Shown here one piece after another: positions 31,745 through 42,828 of a stretch of DNA of 64,000 nucleotides. Source of the DNA: Tricholoma matsutake (Eukaryota; Basidiomycota; Agaricomycetes; Agaricales; Tricholomataceae); assembly GCA_026075535.2 (NCBI GenBank), contig AP026545.1:4712001-4776000 (forward strand). The letters run 5' to 3'. Position 1 is the first letter of the stretch. Every line of letters starts with the position of its first letter. Under the pieces are notes generated by a model. It was given only the letters and a program-made list of their open reading frames with translations, made no database searches and was not told the DNA's origin. A program made the position numbers and the translations under genes.

Positions 31745-33330
31745 TTTCTTGGGTTCTTGTCAGAGATGGTACCTCTTCTTATATGCCATCAGGATCTGGG
31801 GGGCATGCTTTAAGTTTGATTCAGGTTCCCATGTGTTTTTGGAGGTCGGGTAGTCAACCCATTTCATGAGGTAACGGCGTGTCTTGCTGTGCTTCTTGTG
31901 TGCGATGATCGCTTCCACTTCGTATTCGTTTTCTCCTTCCACAAGGTCAGGTGGTGGAGTCAGGAAGTTCCGTCCATGAGTGTCATTCTCATGGTATCGC
32001 GTGAGTAAAGCCGCATGGAATACTGGGTGGATCTTCCATCTCGGTGGCAGTTTCAATTGGTATGTCATTCTCGACAAGGCATCTTCAATCATGAAGGGCC
32101 CTTCTCATTTTGGCGCTGGTTTTCTCGTTGGGTAGCCAATCTTCAGGTTCTTGGAGTCAAGCCATACTTGTTCTCCAACCTTGAATGGTTTGTATTGCCC
32201 TTTTGTTCGGGCAGCCATAGCCTGTCTGGCTAGTTCATGTGCAGCAAGAGCTTCCCTTCTCGCAGAGAGAAGTTCTTGGATCCTCTGTTTGGCGGCCAGC
32301 ACGTTCGTCTTTTTGTAAGGGGTGGGGATAGCGCATGGTTGATATCCCATCATTAAGTAAAACAGTGAGTGTTTTACTGTGGAGTGCGTCTTCTGGTTGT
32401 GCACGAATTCTGCCGTTGGGAGATAATGCTCCCAATCTTCGGGTTTGTTCAAACAGAACATGCGGAGGTAAACCTCTAGCTCTTGGTTTACTCGCTCCAT
32501 TTCTCCATCGGTCTGGGGGTGATAGGCGGTGCTCATGGATAGCTTAATCCCAAGCAATCGTCCGAGTTTTTGGAAGAGTTTGGATGTGAATCGGGGGTCT
32601 CTGTCTGAGATAATTCTTCTGGGGAGTCCAAATCTTGTGTATACATGGCGCAGGTAAAGGTCTGCGGCGCCAAGTGCATCGATTGTCTTCGCACAAGGGA
32701 TAAAAATTACCCCCTTTGTAAGACCATAGTCTACCACGACCATGATTGAGTCAAATCCGTTTATCACAGGCAAGTCCGTGATAAATCTGTCGTTACCAGC
32801 TCGAATGGTCTGCTGGCATCAGATGATATCGGTGTTAGCGGTGGGGTCATCGGGTGTGTATTCACTTTCATTTGCTGGCACTTTGCACAGCCTTCGATGT
32901 ACTTCTTGATGAAGTTGGCCATTCCTGGCCACCAGTAGTCTCGTCGGATCAGTTCAATCATCTGCCATTGTCCAGGGTGTCCTGTTGTGATGCTATCATG
33001 GTATTTCCATATGATCACTCGGCAGAGGGTTTCGTCCTGTGGCACATAGCATCTGTCTTTGAAAAAGAGCAGGCCGTCTTCGAATTTCCAGTCCTCCAAT
33101 GCAGACTTGATTGGGGGAGTTCCATTGTTTTTCAGGGCTCGTAAAGTGTCATTTACGAGGTCGTCCTTCATTATTGCTGAGACCAGGGCTCCCTGGAGCT
33201 CAGTGTCGATCGTTTTGACAAACAGTTTGTCAGCAAGGATGGTCTTGTCCTTGTTATCAGTGTTTTCTTCAGCTATATGATCTGATCTCCTCAATAGGGT
33301 GTCAGATTGTACCATCTGTGATCCAGGTAC
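31745..33330 (-). pseudogene. Integrase and chromodomain of gypsy-B
   Basis: The zinc region has HDSITTGHPGQWQMIELIR and CAKCQQMKV. The catalytic core has VVVDYGLTKGVIFIP, IISDRDPRFTSKLFQ and YHPQTDGEMERVNQELE. The C-terminal domain has KVGEQVWLDSKNLK. The chromodomain near 31950-31770 has EVEAIIAHKKHSK and YLMKWVDYPTSKNTWEPESNL. The second and third catalytic residues (D in SDRD, E in EMERVNQE) are retained. Only a few TGA codons interrupt, so this integrase is well preserved. Confidence 0.9.
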
Positions 33331-35112
33331 GTGTTGTAGCTTCAGGTTGAATTGTGACAGGTAGATGGCCCATCTAGCCTGTCATCGGTTTAGTTTCTGT
33401 GGCTGATGGAAGTACGTCAGGTTCTTGTGATCAGATAATACCATCACAGGGAACGGTGTCCCCTGTAGGTAGTGTCTCCATGTTTCTAGCGCTCGGATCA
33501 CTCCCAATAGTTCTCGGTCATATATCTCATAATTTCTTTCCGCTTCGTTGAAAGAATGCGAGATGTATCCACATGGGTGCCAGTCTCCATTGGCGTCCTA
33601 TTGTCTGAGTACTGCGCCTGTCGCGAATTTTGAGGCATCAGATTCTACCACAAATGGTTTCGTTGCATCTGGCATCAGCAGTACTGGGGTTTCATTGAAC
33701 TTCCTTTTTAGTGCATCGAATGACTGCTGACAGTTGTTCGTCCATTCAAATTTCTGGTTCTTCTTTGTTAAATCGTTCAGCGGTCTGGCCAGATCCACGA
33801 AGTGTCCGATGAATCGTCAATAGAAGTTTCCAAATCCTAGGAAGGATCTTACATCCTTCACTGTCTTTGGCGTGGGCCAGTCCTTGATCCCAGCCAGCTT
33901 CGTCTTGTCCATTGCAAGTTCGTTGGGTCTGACGATCATGCCCAAGAACTCAACTTCCTGTACGTCGAATTTGCACTTCTCTACCCTCAGGTAGAGATCG
34001 CATTGTCATAGTCGTTCAAGGACCCTTTCGGTCCTTATCTGGTGTTCTTCTTCCGTCTTCGAGAAGATCAGGATGTCGTCCATATAGATGATGAGCCATC
34101 CTTCATCTAGCATATCTCAGAAGAGATTGTTCATCATGGCCTGGAATGTTGCCGGTGAGTTGCACAGCCCAAAGAACATCACCATTGGCTTGAATAGCCC
34201 TCGGTTAGTCTTGAATGCTGCCTTCCACTCGTCTCCTTTCTTTATCCGTATGTTATGATATCCCCATCGAATATCAAGTTTCGTGAAAAATCTCGCTCCC
34301 TTCAGCTTGTCCAAGAGGTCTCCAATCAGTGGCAGGGGGTAGTTGTTCTGGATCGTTCCTTCATTCAGATAGCGATAGTCTTGGCAAGGTCATAGAGCGT
34401 CAGAGTCCTTCTTCGACACGAAGAAGAACAGGGATGCCATGGGTGATTTCAACAGTCGGATGTATCCTTTCTCCAGGTTTTCATCTAGAAACTCATTGAG
34501 TTTCTCTTGTTCTTTTGGCGTCAATGGGTAGACTTTGCAATCCTTCAGTATAAAGCCTTCCTTCAGGTCGATCGCGTGATCCCACGGTCTTGATTCCGGG
34601 AATCGTTCTGATGCAGCTTTCTCGAATACCTGTCTGTACTTCTGGTATTCGGGTGGCAGTAAATTGTCCAGGGTCCGTTGGCTAGTCTCCTTTCCCTCCT
34701 CTTGCTCATGCGCTAGTCATTGGGATATGGATGTCTTTGCTCTGATCCATATGTCTGAGTTGAGTAGGTACCATGGGGAGCCCTTGCCTTTCATGAGCCT
34801 GCTGATCGTGTTCATTTTTCGGATGTATCTGTGTGTCGGCTCTCAATGTTCCTCTGTCAAGGGCAGTTCTATGTCTGGTCCGAATAGGCCAATGACTGGT
34901 TCACCTCGCACGTATGTGATCAACACCAAGTCATCCTCGATTGTGTCTCATTCGGGGGTCTGGTTCATCATCTGTATGTCCATGCCTGTGTCTGCCAGTA
35001 GTTCTTCGTCGGGTACCTCTTCGACCTTTACCTGAGGGGGGGTCTCCCTGGGCATAGGTATTTCAGTGTTGATGGTACCATGATCTGGAGTCCTATGATC
35101 GTGGGTCGGGGT
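33331..35112 (-). pseudogene. Reverse transcriptase and RNase H of gypsy-B
   Basis: RT motifs in order are [95 protein letters not shown] and an intact catalytic IIYMDDILIF. A tether [12 protein letters not shown] follows, and then RNase H ([34 protein letters not shown]). Stops are mainly TGA at former arginines. The upstream end at 35112 is the gypsy-C insertion point, and the frame continues at 40124. Confidence 0.9.
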
Positions 35113-35117
35113 AGTCT

Positions 35118-35543
35118 TATAAGGGCAACCTAAGCCTCTAGCAAAGGGAAATCCGAAGTTAAAATTATGCTACATAATACAGGGATTGGGGGCACACCTA
35201 GCAAAGGGAAATCCGAAGAGAAAACTCTAAGGATCCCCTTGCCGACGCCCAGTATATGTGAAGACGACAAAAATCAAATATAACCTAAAAATAGAAAAAG
35301 GCAGAGATAGGTGGATCAAGGCCGCCGAATGACATCATACCAAGGGGTATGTGTCGGAAGGGGTACTCCGCCTCTAAATATAAAAGTGTCAACATGTGCA
35401 AACATGATAGCAAGGGAAAATTAGTAATAAAATCCGGAAAAATCATAGAAAATGAAGAATAGAAGGAAATGAGGTGGGGAAAAATATAGGACAAACATAA
35501 AAAATAGAAAAAACACACAGGGCACCCCCCTAGTCCCTTTACA
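35118..35543 (-). repeat. 3' LTR of gypsy-C
   Basis: On the minus strand it starts TGTAAAGGGACTAG and ends GCCCTTATA. It differs from 39693-40118 at about eight positions, six of them CG versus TG/CA. A 16-18-bp motif CTAGCAAAGGGAAATCCGAA occurs twice. Confidence 0.97.
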
Positions 35544-35649
35544 TCACCCCCTCTCTAAGATGCATTGCCCTGATGCATTCGAAATTGTATACGACCAAAG
35601 TCTGTGACTTGAATGCAACGCAGTGCAGCAGTGTGCCATCGGTGGAATT

Positions 35650-36945
35650 CCTTGATTAACCGAGGGGCATTTACGTCAGACTCTTCAACCCATGAGTTCT
35701 CCTCATACCCATAACCCTTCCAATGTACCAAATACTGGAGTTTTCCTCAATGCAAACGGCTGTCCAAGATTGACTCGACTTCATATTGGGGTTCTCCCTT
35801 GATCACTGTAGGTGGTGGTGGTGGGTGTGAATGGCATCCCGGGAACGGATCTGGGGGAGCTGGAAGCAATTTGATGACATGGAAGACAGGATGGAGTCTG
35901 GACATGGAGGCTGGGAGGCGTAGACGATAGGCATGTGTTCCAATGCACTTGACAATGGGGAAAGGTCCCAAGAAGCAATGAGCGAGTTTCTTGGATGGAC
36001 GTGTAGTGGAGATGTCACTGGAGTCAAGATAAACTCGATCACCAACCTTGTACTGAGGGGTTGGGGAGTGGCGTTGGTTGTAAAATCGCGCCATGTTGTC
36101 CTTCGCCTTTGCTAAGGCTGCCCTTGCCTCCTCCAAGCTATCCCTCATGTGTTCTGTGAACTCATTCACTGTCTCAATGTGTGAGGGAGTTGGCGAGGTT
36201 CAAATCCCATGCGTGGATGTCGTCCAGTGTCTAAGAGGAAAGGGGTCTGTTGAGTGGAAGCATGGACATGGTTGTTGTATCCAAACTTGGCCAAAGGAAG
36301 GAGATCATCCCAATCGTCCTGGCGTTCATTGACAAAGAGGCGGATGTACTGCTCCAGTTCCTGGTTGACTCGCTCTGTCTGGCCATCAGTTTGTGGGTGA
36401 TAAGCGGTTGAAGCGAGGAGTTTGATCCCCAGGAGTCGGTACAGCTCATGAGTGAACTCTGCCATGAACTGAGGGCCACGATCCGAGAGGAAGGCACCAG
36501 GAAGTCCATGTAATTTCCACACATGGTGGAGGTAGAGTCGAGCGGCACCTAGGGCACTGACAGTGGTGTGAGTGGGAATGAAGTGAGCACGTTTTCCCAC
36601 TGAGTCAACTGTGCACATCACCGCATCAAACCCGTTTGACTCTGGCAATTCCACCACAAAGTCGACACTGACGACATCCCAACGACTCTCTGGAACAGGA
36701 AGAGGGTGTAGCTCACCAATAGGCTTGCGACGAGGAACCTTGGTGCATAAGCAAAGGTCACAAGTGCGACAATACTGACCAATGAGCCGTGACATTTGTG
36801 GCCACCAATAGTTCCGTGAGGTGAGCTCCAAGGTCTTCCAGCATCCGGGGTGGCCAGCAATCTGTGAGTCATGGTGTTGGGATATGATGCGCCGGCGAAG
36901 GTCTGGGTCATTGGGAACATAGATGCGATCCCTGAAATACAACAA
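35650..36945 (-). pseudogene. Integrase and chromodomain of gypsy-C
   Basis: An open frame from 36945 to 36166 holds the zinc region HHDSQIAGHPGCWKTLEL ... CRTCDLC. It also holds the full D,D,E core: VVSVDFVVELPES, LSDRGPQFMAEF and YHPQTDGQTERVNQELEQ. A one-base shift near 36190 moves the frame to 36169-35747 (MNEFTEHMRDSLEEA, YKVGDRVYLDSSDIS, LHPVFHVIKLL). The chromodomain YEVESILDSRLH, then a TGA, then [19 protein letters not shown], runs to about 35650. The catalytic residues are intact. Confidence 0.92.
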
Positions 36946-37014
36946 GTCCTCCTTTTCAGCCCACTCTGCCGCACGTAAGGAAAGGGTCGATCCCTTCCTC
37001 AGTTCTTTAACAGC

Positions 37015-38064
37015 TCAGGCGACAACATCCTCATGTAAACCGCTATGGTTTGCACGACGAATGTCATGTAGGATGTCCCGCTCCTCGCCCTGGGGTGCGA
37101 TGCCTTCCAGTGCCCGAATGGTGAACAGGTCTGGCTGCAACAGCACAATGTTTTGGTTGTCACCGCTGCCATCCCCATGGTCTGCACGTCGGGATAGGGC
37201 ATCGGTCTTCCCCATGCTGCGACCTGGACGGTGGTGTAAGGAGAAGTTGAATCTAGATAGATACAGGGACCAACGAGCTTGACGACGGTTCAATTTCTTG
37301 GCCATCATGAAGTACTCGAGGTTCTTGTGATCTGTCCAAATTTCCACCTTGTGTTGGGCACCCTCGAGGAAGTGTCGCCACTCCTCAAGCACACGCATTA
37401 TCGCCAACATCTCGTTGTCATGGATCTCGTAGTTTCTCTCTACAGCACTAAGGCTTTTGGAGTAGAACGCAACAGGATGCCACTTCTGGTCCTCCGGAGA
37501 CTGCTGAGACAACACGGCACCCATCACAAAGTCAGAACTGTCGGCTTCTACACAAAAAGGACGTGAATTGTCAGCAAAGGTAAGGATCGGAGTGGAAGTG
37601 ACCGTCTCCTTAAGCTTTTCGAATGCCTCCTGTTGTGCATTATCCCACCTCCACGCCTCCTTTCCTGTCAAGTCAAACAGCGGTCATGCATGATGTGAGA
37701 AATCCTTGATAAAATGCCGATAGAAATTGATGAAGCCCAGGAAAGACTGCACCTCCTTCTTGTTCATGGGCGTCAGCCAAGCTGTGACCCCGTTTACCTT
37801 GATAGGATCCATCTCCACTTGACCCTCCGAGATAATCAGGCCGAGGTACTCGATCTTGGTCCTTTCGAACTCGCATTTGTCCTGACGAAGGTAGAGTTTG
37901 TACCATCGAAGTCGCTCTAGGACGAGGCACGTGATGCAACGGTGCTCTTCAACCGTGCGAGTGAAGATGAGGATGTCGTCGAGATAGATGCAGACAACGC
38001 CTTCGAGGATGAGGTCATGGAAGATGTTGTTATCGGATGTGAGAGTGAGCGAGTATTTAGACAA
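37015..38064 (-). pseudogene. Reverse transcriptase C-terminal part and RNase H of gypsy-C
   Basis: The RT starts abruptly near 38030 at NNIFHDLILEGVVCIYLDDILIF, so only the catalytic YLDD half is left. It continues with the thumb/connection (IEYLGLIISEGQVEMDPIK, EVQSFLGFINFYRHFIKDF). After a TGA the RNase H is fully open (37671-37015), with VEADSSDFVMGAVLS, HDNEMLAIMRVLEEW, IWTDHKNLEYF and GKTDALSRRAD, so all acidic residues are present. Confidence 0.9.
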
Positions 38065-38411
38065 TGTTGTTGTACCAGATGGGAATCGATGAAGAGACCA
38101 GTTGCACCAGAGTCCAAGAGCGCAGAGACACCGAGTATCTGTCCAGTGTCGGTCGTCTGCAGTTCGATGGCTAGGTTTAAGGAATGTGCAGAGGGAGTGG
38201 ATGCCACAATATACTTGCGTGGTAGTTTACGCTCCCATGATTTAATTTTGGGACGTGGAGTAGAAGGAGAGATGGGGAGAGCAGGTACGTCTTTAGCCAA
38301 CTTCGAAGGGTCAGAGAGGGGAGCAGTCACAGAAATGGATTCATTCTCCGGGGATTCAACTGACAAGACTTCAAAGTGGTTATGGACAGGCAGTGAGGGC
38401 GTACGATTCAC
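38040..38411 (-). CDS. Start of gypsy-C pol: protease N-terminal half
   Basis: The frame starts at an ATG overlapping the gag stop codon (ATGA at 38408-38411), in the -1 frame relative to gag. It reaches the aspartic protease active site ALLDSGATGLFIDSHLV near 38130-38085. Soon after, near 38040, it runs into RT sequence in the wrong frame because the rest of the protease and the RT fingers/palm are deleted. Confidence 0.85.
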
Positions 38412-39526
38412 TCGCTGCGAATAGGAAAATCCTGCTCTTCTACAACTTCCAACTTAATCTCCTCTGCAACTCGATCCTTCGCTTCCTCAACATCTACAAG
38501 CACCAACAAATCTTGCAGGAGTTCGTCTCGTCCCTCGGGGGTGAGCATGTGGATATCCTGACGATGGGGACACGCTCCAGCCCTGTGTCCAGGTTCCCCA
38601 CAACGGTAGCAGAGATCCAACTTATGTGCACGGCTGTGGGCTGCATCAACATCCATTGGTACTGGGACATTGACGGCTGGTGTGGGAGTTTGACGAACAG
38701 GAATGGGGTTATGGTGGGGGAGGCTTCGATTGAAGGTGTAGGGTGTATGAGTGGTAGTTGGAGCACGGAATGCAGCATTAAACGCCGCATTTGTGAGTCG
38801 GTTCTCGTCACAGAGTGAAGCAGCTTCATACCAAGCAAGGATATCATTGTCCGCTGGGCGCCCTTCCAACATCTGTGCAATCTGGTCCTGAATTTCTTGG
38901 TTGAGCCCCTGTCGGAACTTCACCACCACTGGTAACCCACTCCCATATCCTGCCATGTCCACCAAATCCTTGAACTCATCGATATAGTCATCCACGGATC
39001 GACGTCCCTGGTGGTAATCGGATGACTCAAGTCGTGTCACTGCTCGGTGGTGTTCATTGAGGGGGCAGAAGTGGCGTATGAACTCAGCTCGAAAGTCACC
39101 CCAAGTGGAGAAAGGTAGAGAACCGAGTTCTTTAGTTTGACGTAGGATACGGTCCACATAGAGATAGGCGCATTCAGATTTCATGTATGTGAAGGCCCAA
39201 TAAATTTTTGCAGCCTCATCAACGAATTGATGCGACTGGAAACTAATGTATAACTCACAGGAATTAAGGAATGCATGTCCCTGCACACATGCACCATTAA
39301 ATTTGGCAGGGGGGGACGGTTTGATCTGGGCACGTTCCTTAGTGGACACGTTTGGCAAAACGTTGTTGTTGGGTGCGCTTGGAGTCGTAAAGGGGGAACT
39401 ATTGGTCATAGGGTTAGCCTGGAGGGTCCTAACGAAGTTTTCAATCGTAGATTTAAGCGAGTCAATTTGCATGCACATTCCGGAAACATCACTTTCAAGC
39501 GCGTCGAAGCATTCTGATGCGTCCAT
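38408..39526 (-). CDS. gag of gypsy-C, intact 372-residue frame
   Basis: The frame is uninterrupted from ATG 39526. An N-terminal heptad-like segment precedes the gag capsid domain (GACVQGHAFLNSCELYISF, LPFSTWGDFRAEFIRHFCP, DEFKDLVDMAGYGSGLPV, KFRQGLNQEIQDQIAQM). A single zinc knuckle reads CYRCGEPGHRAGAC (CX2CX4HX4C, near 38600-38560). The frame ends EEQDFPIRSE. It would form the particle and bind element RNA. It is the only major retroelement gene in the window that is fully open. Confidence 0.93.
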   Translation of the reverse strand: MDASECFDALESDVSGMCMQIDSLKSTIENFVRTLQANPMTNSSPFTTPSAPNNNVLPNVSTKERAQIKPSPPAKFNGACVQGHAFLNSCELYISFQSHQFVDEAAKIYWAFTYMKSECAYLYVDRILRQTKELGSLPFSTWGDFRAEFIRHFCPLNEHHRAVTRLESSDYHQGRRSVDDYIDEFKDLVDMAGYGSGLPVVVKFRQGLNQEIQDQIAQMLEGRPADNDILAWYEAASLCDENRLTNAAFNAAFRAPTTTHTPYTFNRSLPHHNPIPVRQTPTPAVNVPVPMDVDAAHSRAHKLDLCYRCGEPGHRAGACPHRQDIHMLTPEGRDELLQDLLVLVDVEEAKDRVAEEIKLEVVEEQDFPIRSE

Positions 39527-39692
39527 GTCGCTAGGGAGCGCGTTTGGCGAAAATGGCGGCGTAATAAAGGCGAGAGTATCTGGAACGGTGTGTAGGGACC
39601 CTGTGGAGCTTTGGGAAGCATCGTCCAGTCCGTACCTGCCTATCTTGGGCAGCGCGTTTGCGATTTTCGGGCCTTAGGGGAGAGTTTTCTAC

Positions 39693-40118
39693 TATAAGGG
39701 CAACCTAAGCCTCTAGCAAAGGGAAATCTGAAGTTAAAATTATGCTACATAATACAGGGATTGGGGGCGCACCTAGCAAAGGGAAATCCAAAGAGAAAAC
39801 TCTAAGGATCCCCTTGCTGATGCCCAGTATATGTGAAGACGACAAAAATCAAATATAACCTAAAAATAGAAAAAGGCAGAGATAGGTGGATCAAGGCCGC
39901 CGAATGACATCATACCAAGGGGTATGTGTCGGAAGGGGTACTCCGCCTCTAAATATAAAAGTGTCAACATGTACAAACATGATAGCAAGGGAAAATTAGT
40001 AATAAAATCCGGAAAAATCATAGAAAATGAAGAATAGAAGGAAATGAGGTGGGGAAAAATATAGGACGAACATAAAAAATAGAAAAAACACACAGGGCAC
40101 CCCCCTAGTCCCCTTACA
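39693..40118 (-). repeat. 5' LTR of gypsy-C
   Basis: It matches 35118-35543. The adjoining primer region on the minus strand reads GTAGAAAACTCTCCCC and has no TGG. Confidence 0.97.
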
Positions 40119-40123
40119 AGTCT

Positions 40124-40660
40124 GTTGTCGAGGGTAGTTTATCCTGTTTTGTAGTGTCGTCTTCATGTTCCTTTTGCCGGTGCTTCCCTCCCCTGTGGAG
40201 GTTAGCAATTCCTTCATCCTTTGCACAATTTGTTGTGCCCTGTTGCATTCTTTGTTTGTGCCCTTTTCCAGTTGTTTCTTCTTCTGGTTTTCTCGGGTCT
40301 TGGCAACAGCACGTCGTGCTGCTTCAAGGCTTCTGGCTTGTTTAGGGGTGTTGCTGCTCCTGGTCTTTGCGACGGCTATCTGGACAGAATTTAGTTCTTT
40401 TGCTTTCCTCTCTGAAAGCCTTTCTCTTGTTTTTGCCATGGCCAATCAGTCTTGGGCAAGGCTCCTCTCTTTTTCTTCAGTGAGCCTTTCTCTCGTCTTT
40501 GCCATGGCTAGTCGTGCTCAGGCAAGGTTTCTCTCCTTCTCTTCAGAGAGTCTTTTTCTTGTTTTTGCCACAGCCAATCTGGCTTGGGCAAGGCTCCTCT
40601 CTTTCTCTTCACAGAGCTTCTGTCTTGTTTTGGCCACGATGTATTGAATTCATGCCATTC
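40124..40660 (-). pseudogene. gypsy-B linker with six 22-residue coiled-coil repeats
   Basis: On the minus strand, between protease and RT, six tandem 22-residue units of the form (V/M)AKTR-x2-L-x-E-x-K-x-RSL-x2-AR-x-A occur between about 40634 and 40270. The first four are the best conserved. Two contain TGA where other units have Arg or Gln contexts. The units are highly charged and predicted helical. The last part, NYPRQQT, meets the gypsy-C insertion. Such a repeat block is not a usual part of gypsy pol. Confidence 0.75.
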
Positions 40661-41215
40661 TGTCATTTGACGCCTCCCTTTCGGCGTCTACCCTAGGAAG
40701 GTTTAGGGTGTTCAGGAGGGCCTGTTTGGCTCTTCTTGTCTTTTCCAGGATCTGCTGGATTTGAGCCCATCGTTCTTCATTTCAGAACTCAAAGGTTCCC
40801 TTCTTCCAATCGATGATCGGGTTAATCTCCCGCAGCCATGGCAGGCCCAGGATTACCGATTCTTTGCCTAGTCTGGCGACTAGGTATTCTATCAGGTAGC
40901 TCCTTCCATTGATGTGGAGTCTTCCTTTCACGCATCTGGTGATCATTCCCTGCTTGTTCAGGGTCCCGTCTATGTTTGTGGCCTGGATGGTGCGGCCTAA
41001 GGGATATGTTCTGATCCCTTCTCATTCGATGAAGTTCGAGTCGATAAAGACTCCTCCTGCTCCAGAGTCGAGGAGCACGTTCGTTGCGACATCTTTCCTG
41101 TTGTCTGACTCAGCTACCCGAATAGACAGGTGCATGGATTGTCTATTCATGGTAGCTAAGAGTACAGACCCTAGGGAGACTACAGCGGTGACTGGCGTCG
41201 TATCAGGCCGCTGTT
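40660..41215 (-). pseudogene. Protease of gypsy-B
   Basis: The active site is NVLLDSGAGGVFIDSNF near 41085-41040. It is followed by KGRLHINGRSYLIEYLV and the conserved ESVILGLPWLREINPIIDW near 40860-40800. The Asp-Ser-Gly triad is intact. TGA codons lie near 41020 and 40780. Confidence 0.82.
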
Positions 41216-41971
41216 CTAAAAACCTGATTCCTCCATGAGGTTAAGGGCTCGTTCCTTTTCTTCTTCGTCTAGTTCATCCAGCATCATGCGAATCTTCTGG
41301 TAGGTGTCCACCCCAGTCTTCTTCTGGGTGAAGCAGTTTTGGTAGGGAGGAGGCGCTGACCCCGTCTGAGTGGGGTTCTTTCCATCCCTGTGGTCGGACG
41401 ATCTGTGTCCCGGTTGGTGGCAGATGAAACACAATCCCTTTCAGAGGTGTTCCACACGTTCTTGGTTTGTCAGTTGGTTGATGTCGAGAGAGGACTGTCC
41501 TTTCTTCGTCGTTTCTTTTGTCATCTGGTTTTGCCTGGTCTTCCCCAGGATTGCCATGGCCCGTTTCCATTGGCCTTCATATTTCGAAGCTGCCTTTATC
41601 CAGCCTTCGAGCGTGTTGGGCACTGTCTCCATTGTGTGTACCCTCTTCAGTAATTCGGGATGCAGTCCGTCCATGAAGTACTCGATCATGGCTGGATCTT
41701 CTGTGATTCCCGTCCTGTCTTTCAGGATGTGGAAGTTCGCCACATATTCTTTGAGGTTCCCTGAACCTTGTTTGAGATTCTTAATCTCTGTCTTTGCTGT
41801 TCCAGTATTGTCGATCGGTGAGAAGGCCTCTAGGACCTTCTGTCGGAAGTCTGCGTATTCACCAAGTCCCTCAGACTGGTGTTGGGGTGGATGTTTTGGG
41901 TGGGGGTGTGTGCAGTTGTTTAAAGTCTTTGTCAGTGAGGAAACCTCCTCGTTGTCTGTTGGTTGATCCAT
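41216..41971 (-). pseudogene. gag of gypsy-B
   Basis: From ATG 41971 it carries the gag core ADFRQKVLEAFSPIDNTGTA, GSGNLKEYVANFHILKD, PAMIEYFMDGLHPELLKRV and AIL-KTRQNQMTKETTKKG. A TGA at about 41441 separates the zinc motif CFICHQPGHRSSDH, where the last Cys is His (CX2CX4HX4H). The acidic end DELDEEEKERALNLMEESGF precedes protease. Confidence 0.85.
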
Positions 41972-42162
41972 AGAACCAACGCTGTGCTGGGGTCGAGTAA
42001 CGGACTAGTCTTCCATTGTATCGGTACCAAGATGAACCTGGCTGTGGTTCTGCTTCTCTTGGTGGTCAGTCTGGGGTTTGTCTAGACCTGGGTTGCTGTG
42101 GTGTGTATCGAGATGTATTGCCTACACCTAGGTAGGTGGGCTAGCAGATAGTTTAGATCTTA
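41972..42162 (-). other. gypsy-B leader between 5' LTR and gag
   Basis: This holds the untranslated leader and primer region. The bases next to the LTR on the minus strand are TAAGATCTAAACTATCTGC, without a TGG. A 13-mer GCTAGCAGATAGT here also occurs at the end of solo LTR H1 (near 30048). No gene is seen. Confidence 0.5.
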
Positions 42163-42828
42163 TGTTAAGGGCGAAGCCTCAACCACTCGATCTAGTCAAT
42201 GTTGTTGATGAGGTGCTTCCTCGACAAGTCGTTCGGCACTAGTCTTACTCGGAGCATCCAACGTAAGAGAGATAGTGCACTCTAGCAGGCCTTCTGCATA
42301 GAGTCGTTCAGGTTCATGCACTAAGGGGCTTCCTTAGTGGTTTCGAGTAAGTTCGCAAGTTCACAAGTTAAGGCTGTAGATTGCCTAGATCTAAACTAAG
42401 GACATCCCTACTACAAGTTGCAGTACTTATACTAGAAGGGAGGTCCTTATCGTCCAATCGGAAAGGTAGATGCATATCAAGTAATAATAGAAACAATAGG
42501 CCCCATGCCTTGCATGAGGTGTCCAATGTCATGGAGTGCTGCAGTGCAGCATGTCGATCATGAGAGTCCGACGTCATGGACCTCATGTCAGGGGGCTGTC
42601 ATATCACAGCATGTGTGGGAGTGGGTTCGGGTGCATGGAGTCACCATGCGTCAAGGGTGCCTTCCACAGGAAGGGGATCGAATGCATGCAGTCAGCATGC
42701 ATCGTGTGTGTGTCTGATGTCAAGGACATGCCCTAGACATGCCCTAGGCATGAATCAAGGGGTGCCTCCTGTCTGGAGGGGATCGTCGGGTGCGTCGGGT
42801 TCCATGAGTTACAAGGGAAATTGTAACA
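42163..42828 (-). repeat. 5' LTR of gypsy-B
   Basis: Its 666 bp match 30103-30787. It ends TTGTAACA next to the AGATC duplication. Confidence 0.95.

Larger units (their letters stand above)
35118..40118 (-). mobile_element. gypsy-C: young but internally deleted Ty3/gypsy chromovirus
   Basis: Two 426-bp LTRs (35118-35543 and 39693-40118) are flanked by a perfect target duplication AGTCT (35113-35117 and 40119-40123). Total length is 5,001 bp. The gag frame is fully open, and RNase H and most of the integrase are intact. The protease C-terminus and N-terminal RT are missing. The polypurine tract on the minus strand before the 3' LTR is AGAGAGGGGGTGA. The insertion lies in gypsy-B pol between the repeat region and RT. 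Confidence 0.97.
30103..42828 (-). mobile_element. gypsy-B: Ty3/gypsy chromovirus, itself split by gypsy-C
   Basis: The LTRs are 30103-30787 and 42163-42828, with a perfect target duplication AGATC (30098-30102 and 42829-42833). The 12.7-kb span includes the 5.0-kb gypsy-C insertion, so gypsy-B is about 7.7 kb. Order on the minus strand: gag, protease, a 22-residue repeat region, (gypsy-C), RT, RNase H, integrase, chromodomain, an extra sense-strand frame and the 3' LTR. A run GCGGGGGGGTAA precedes the 3' LTR. Confidence 0.95.
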
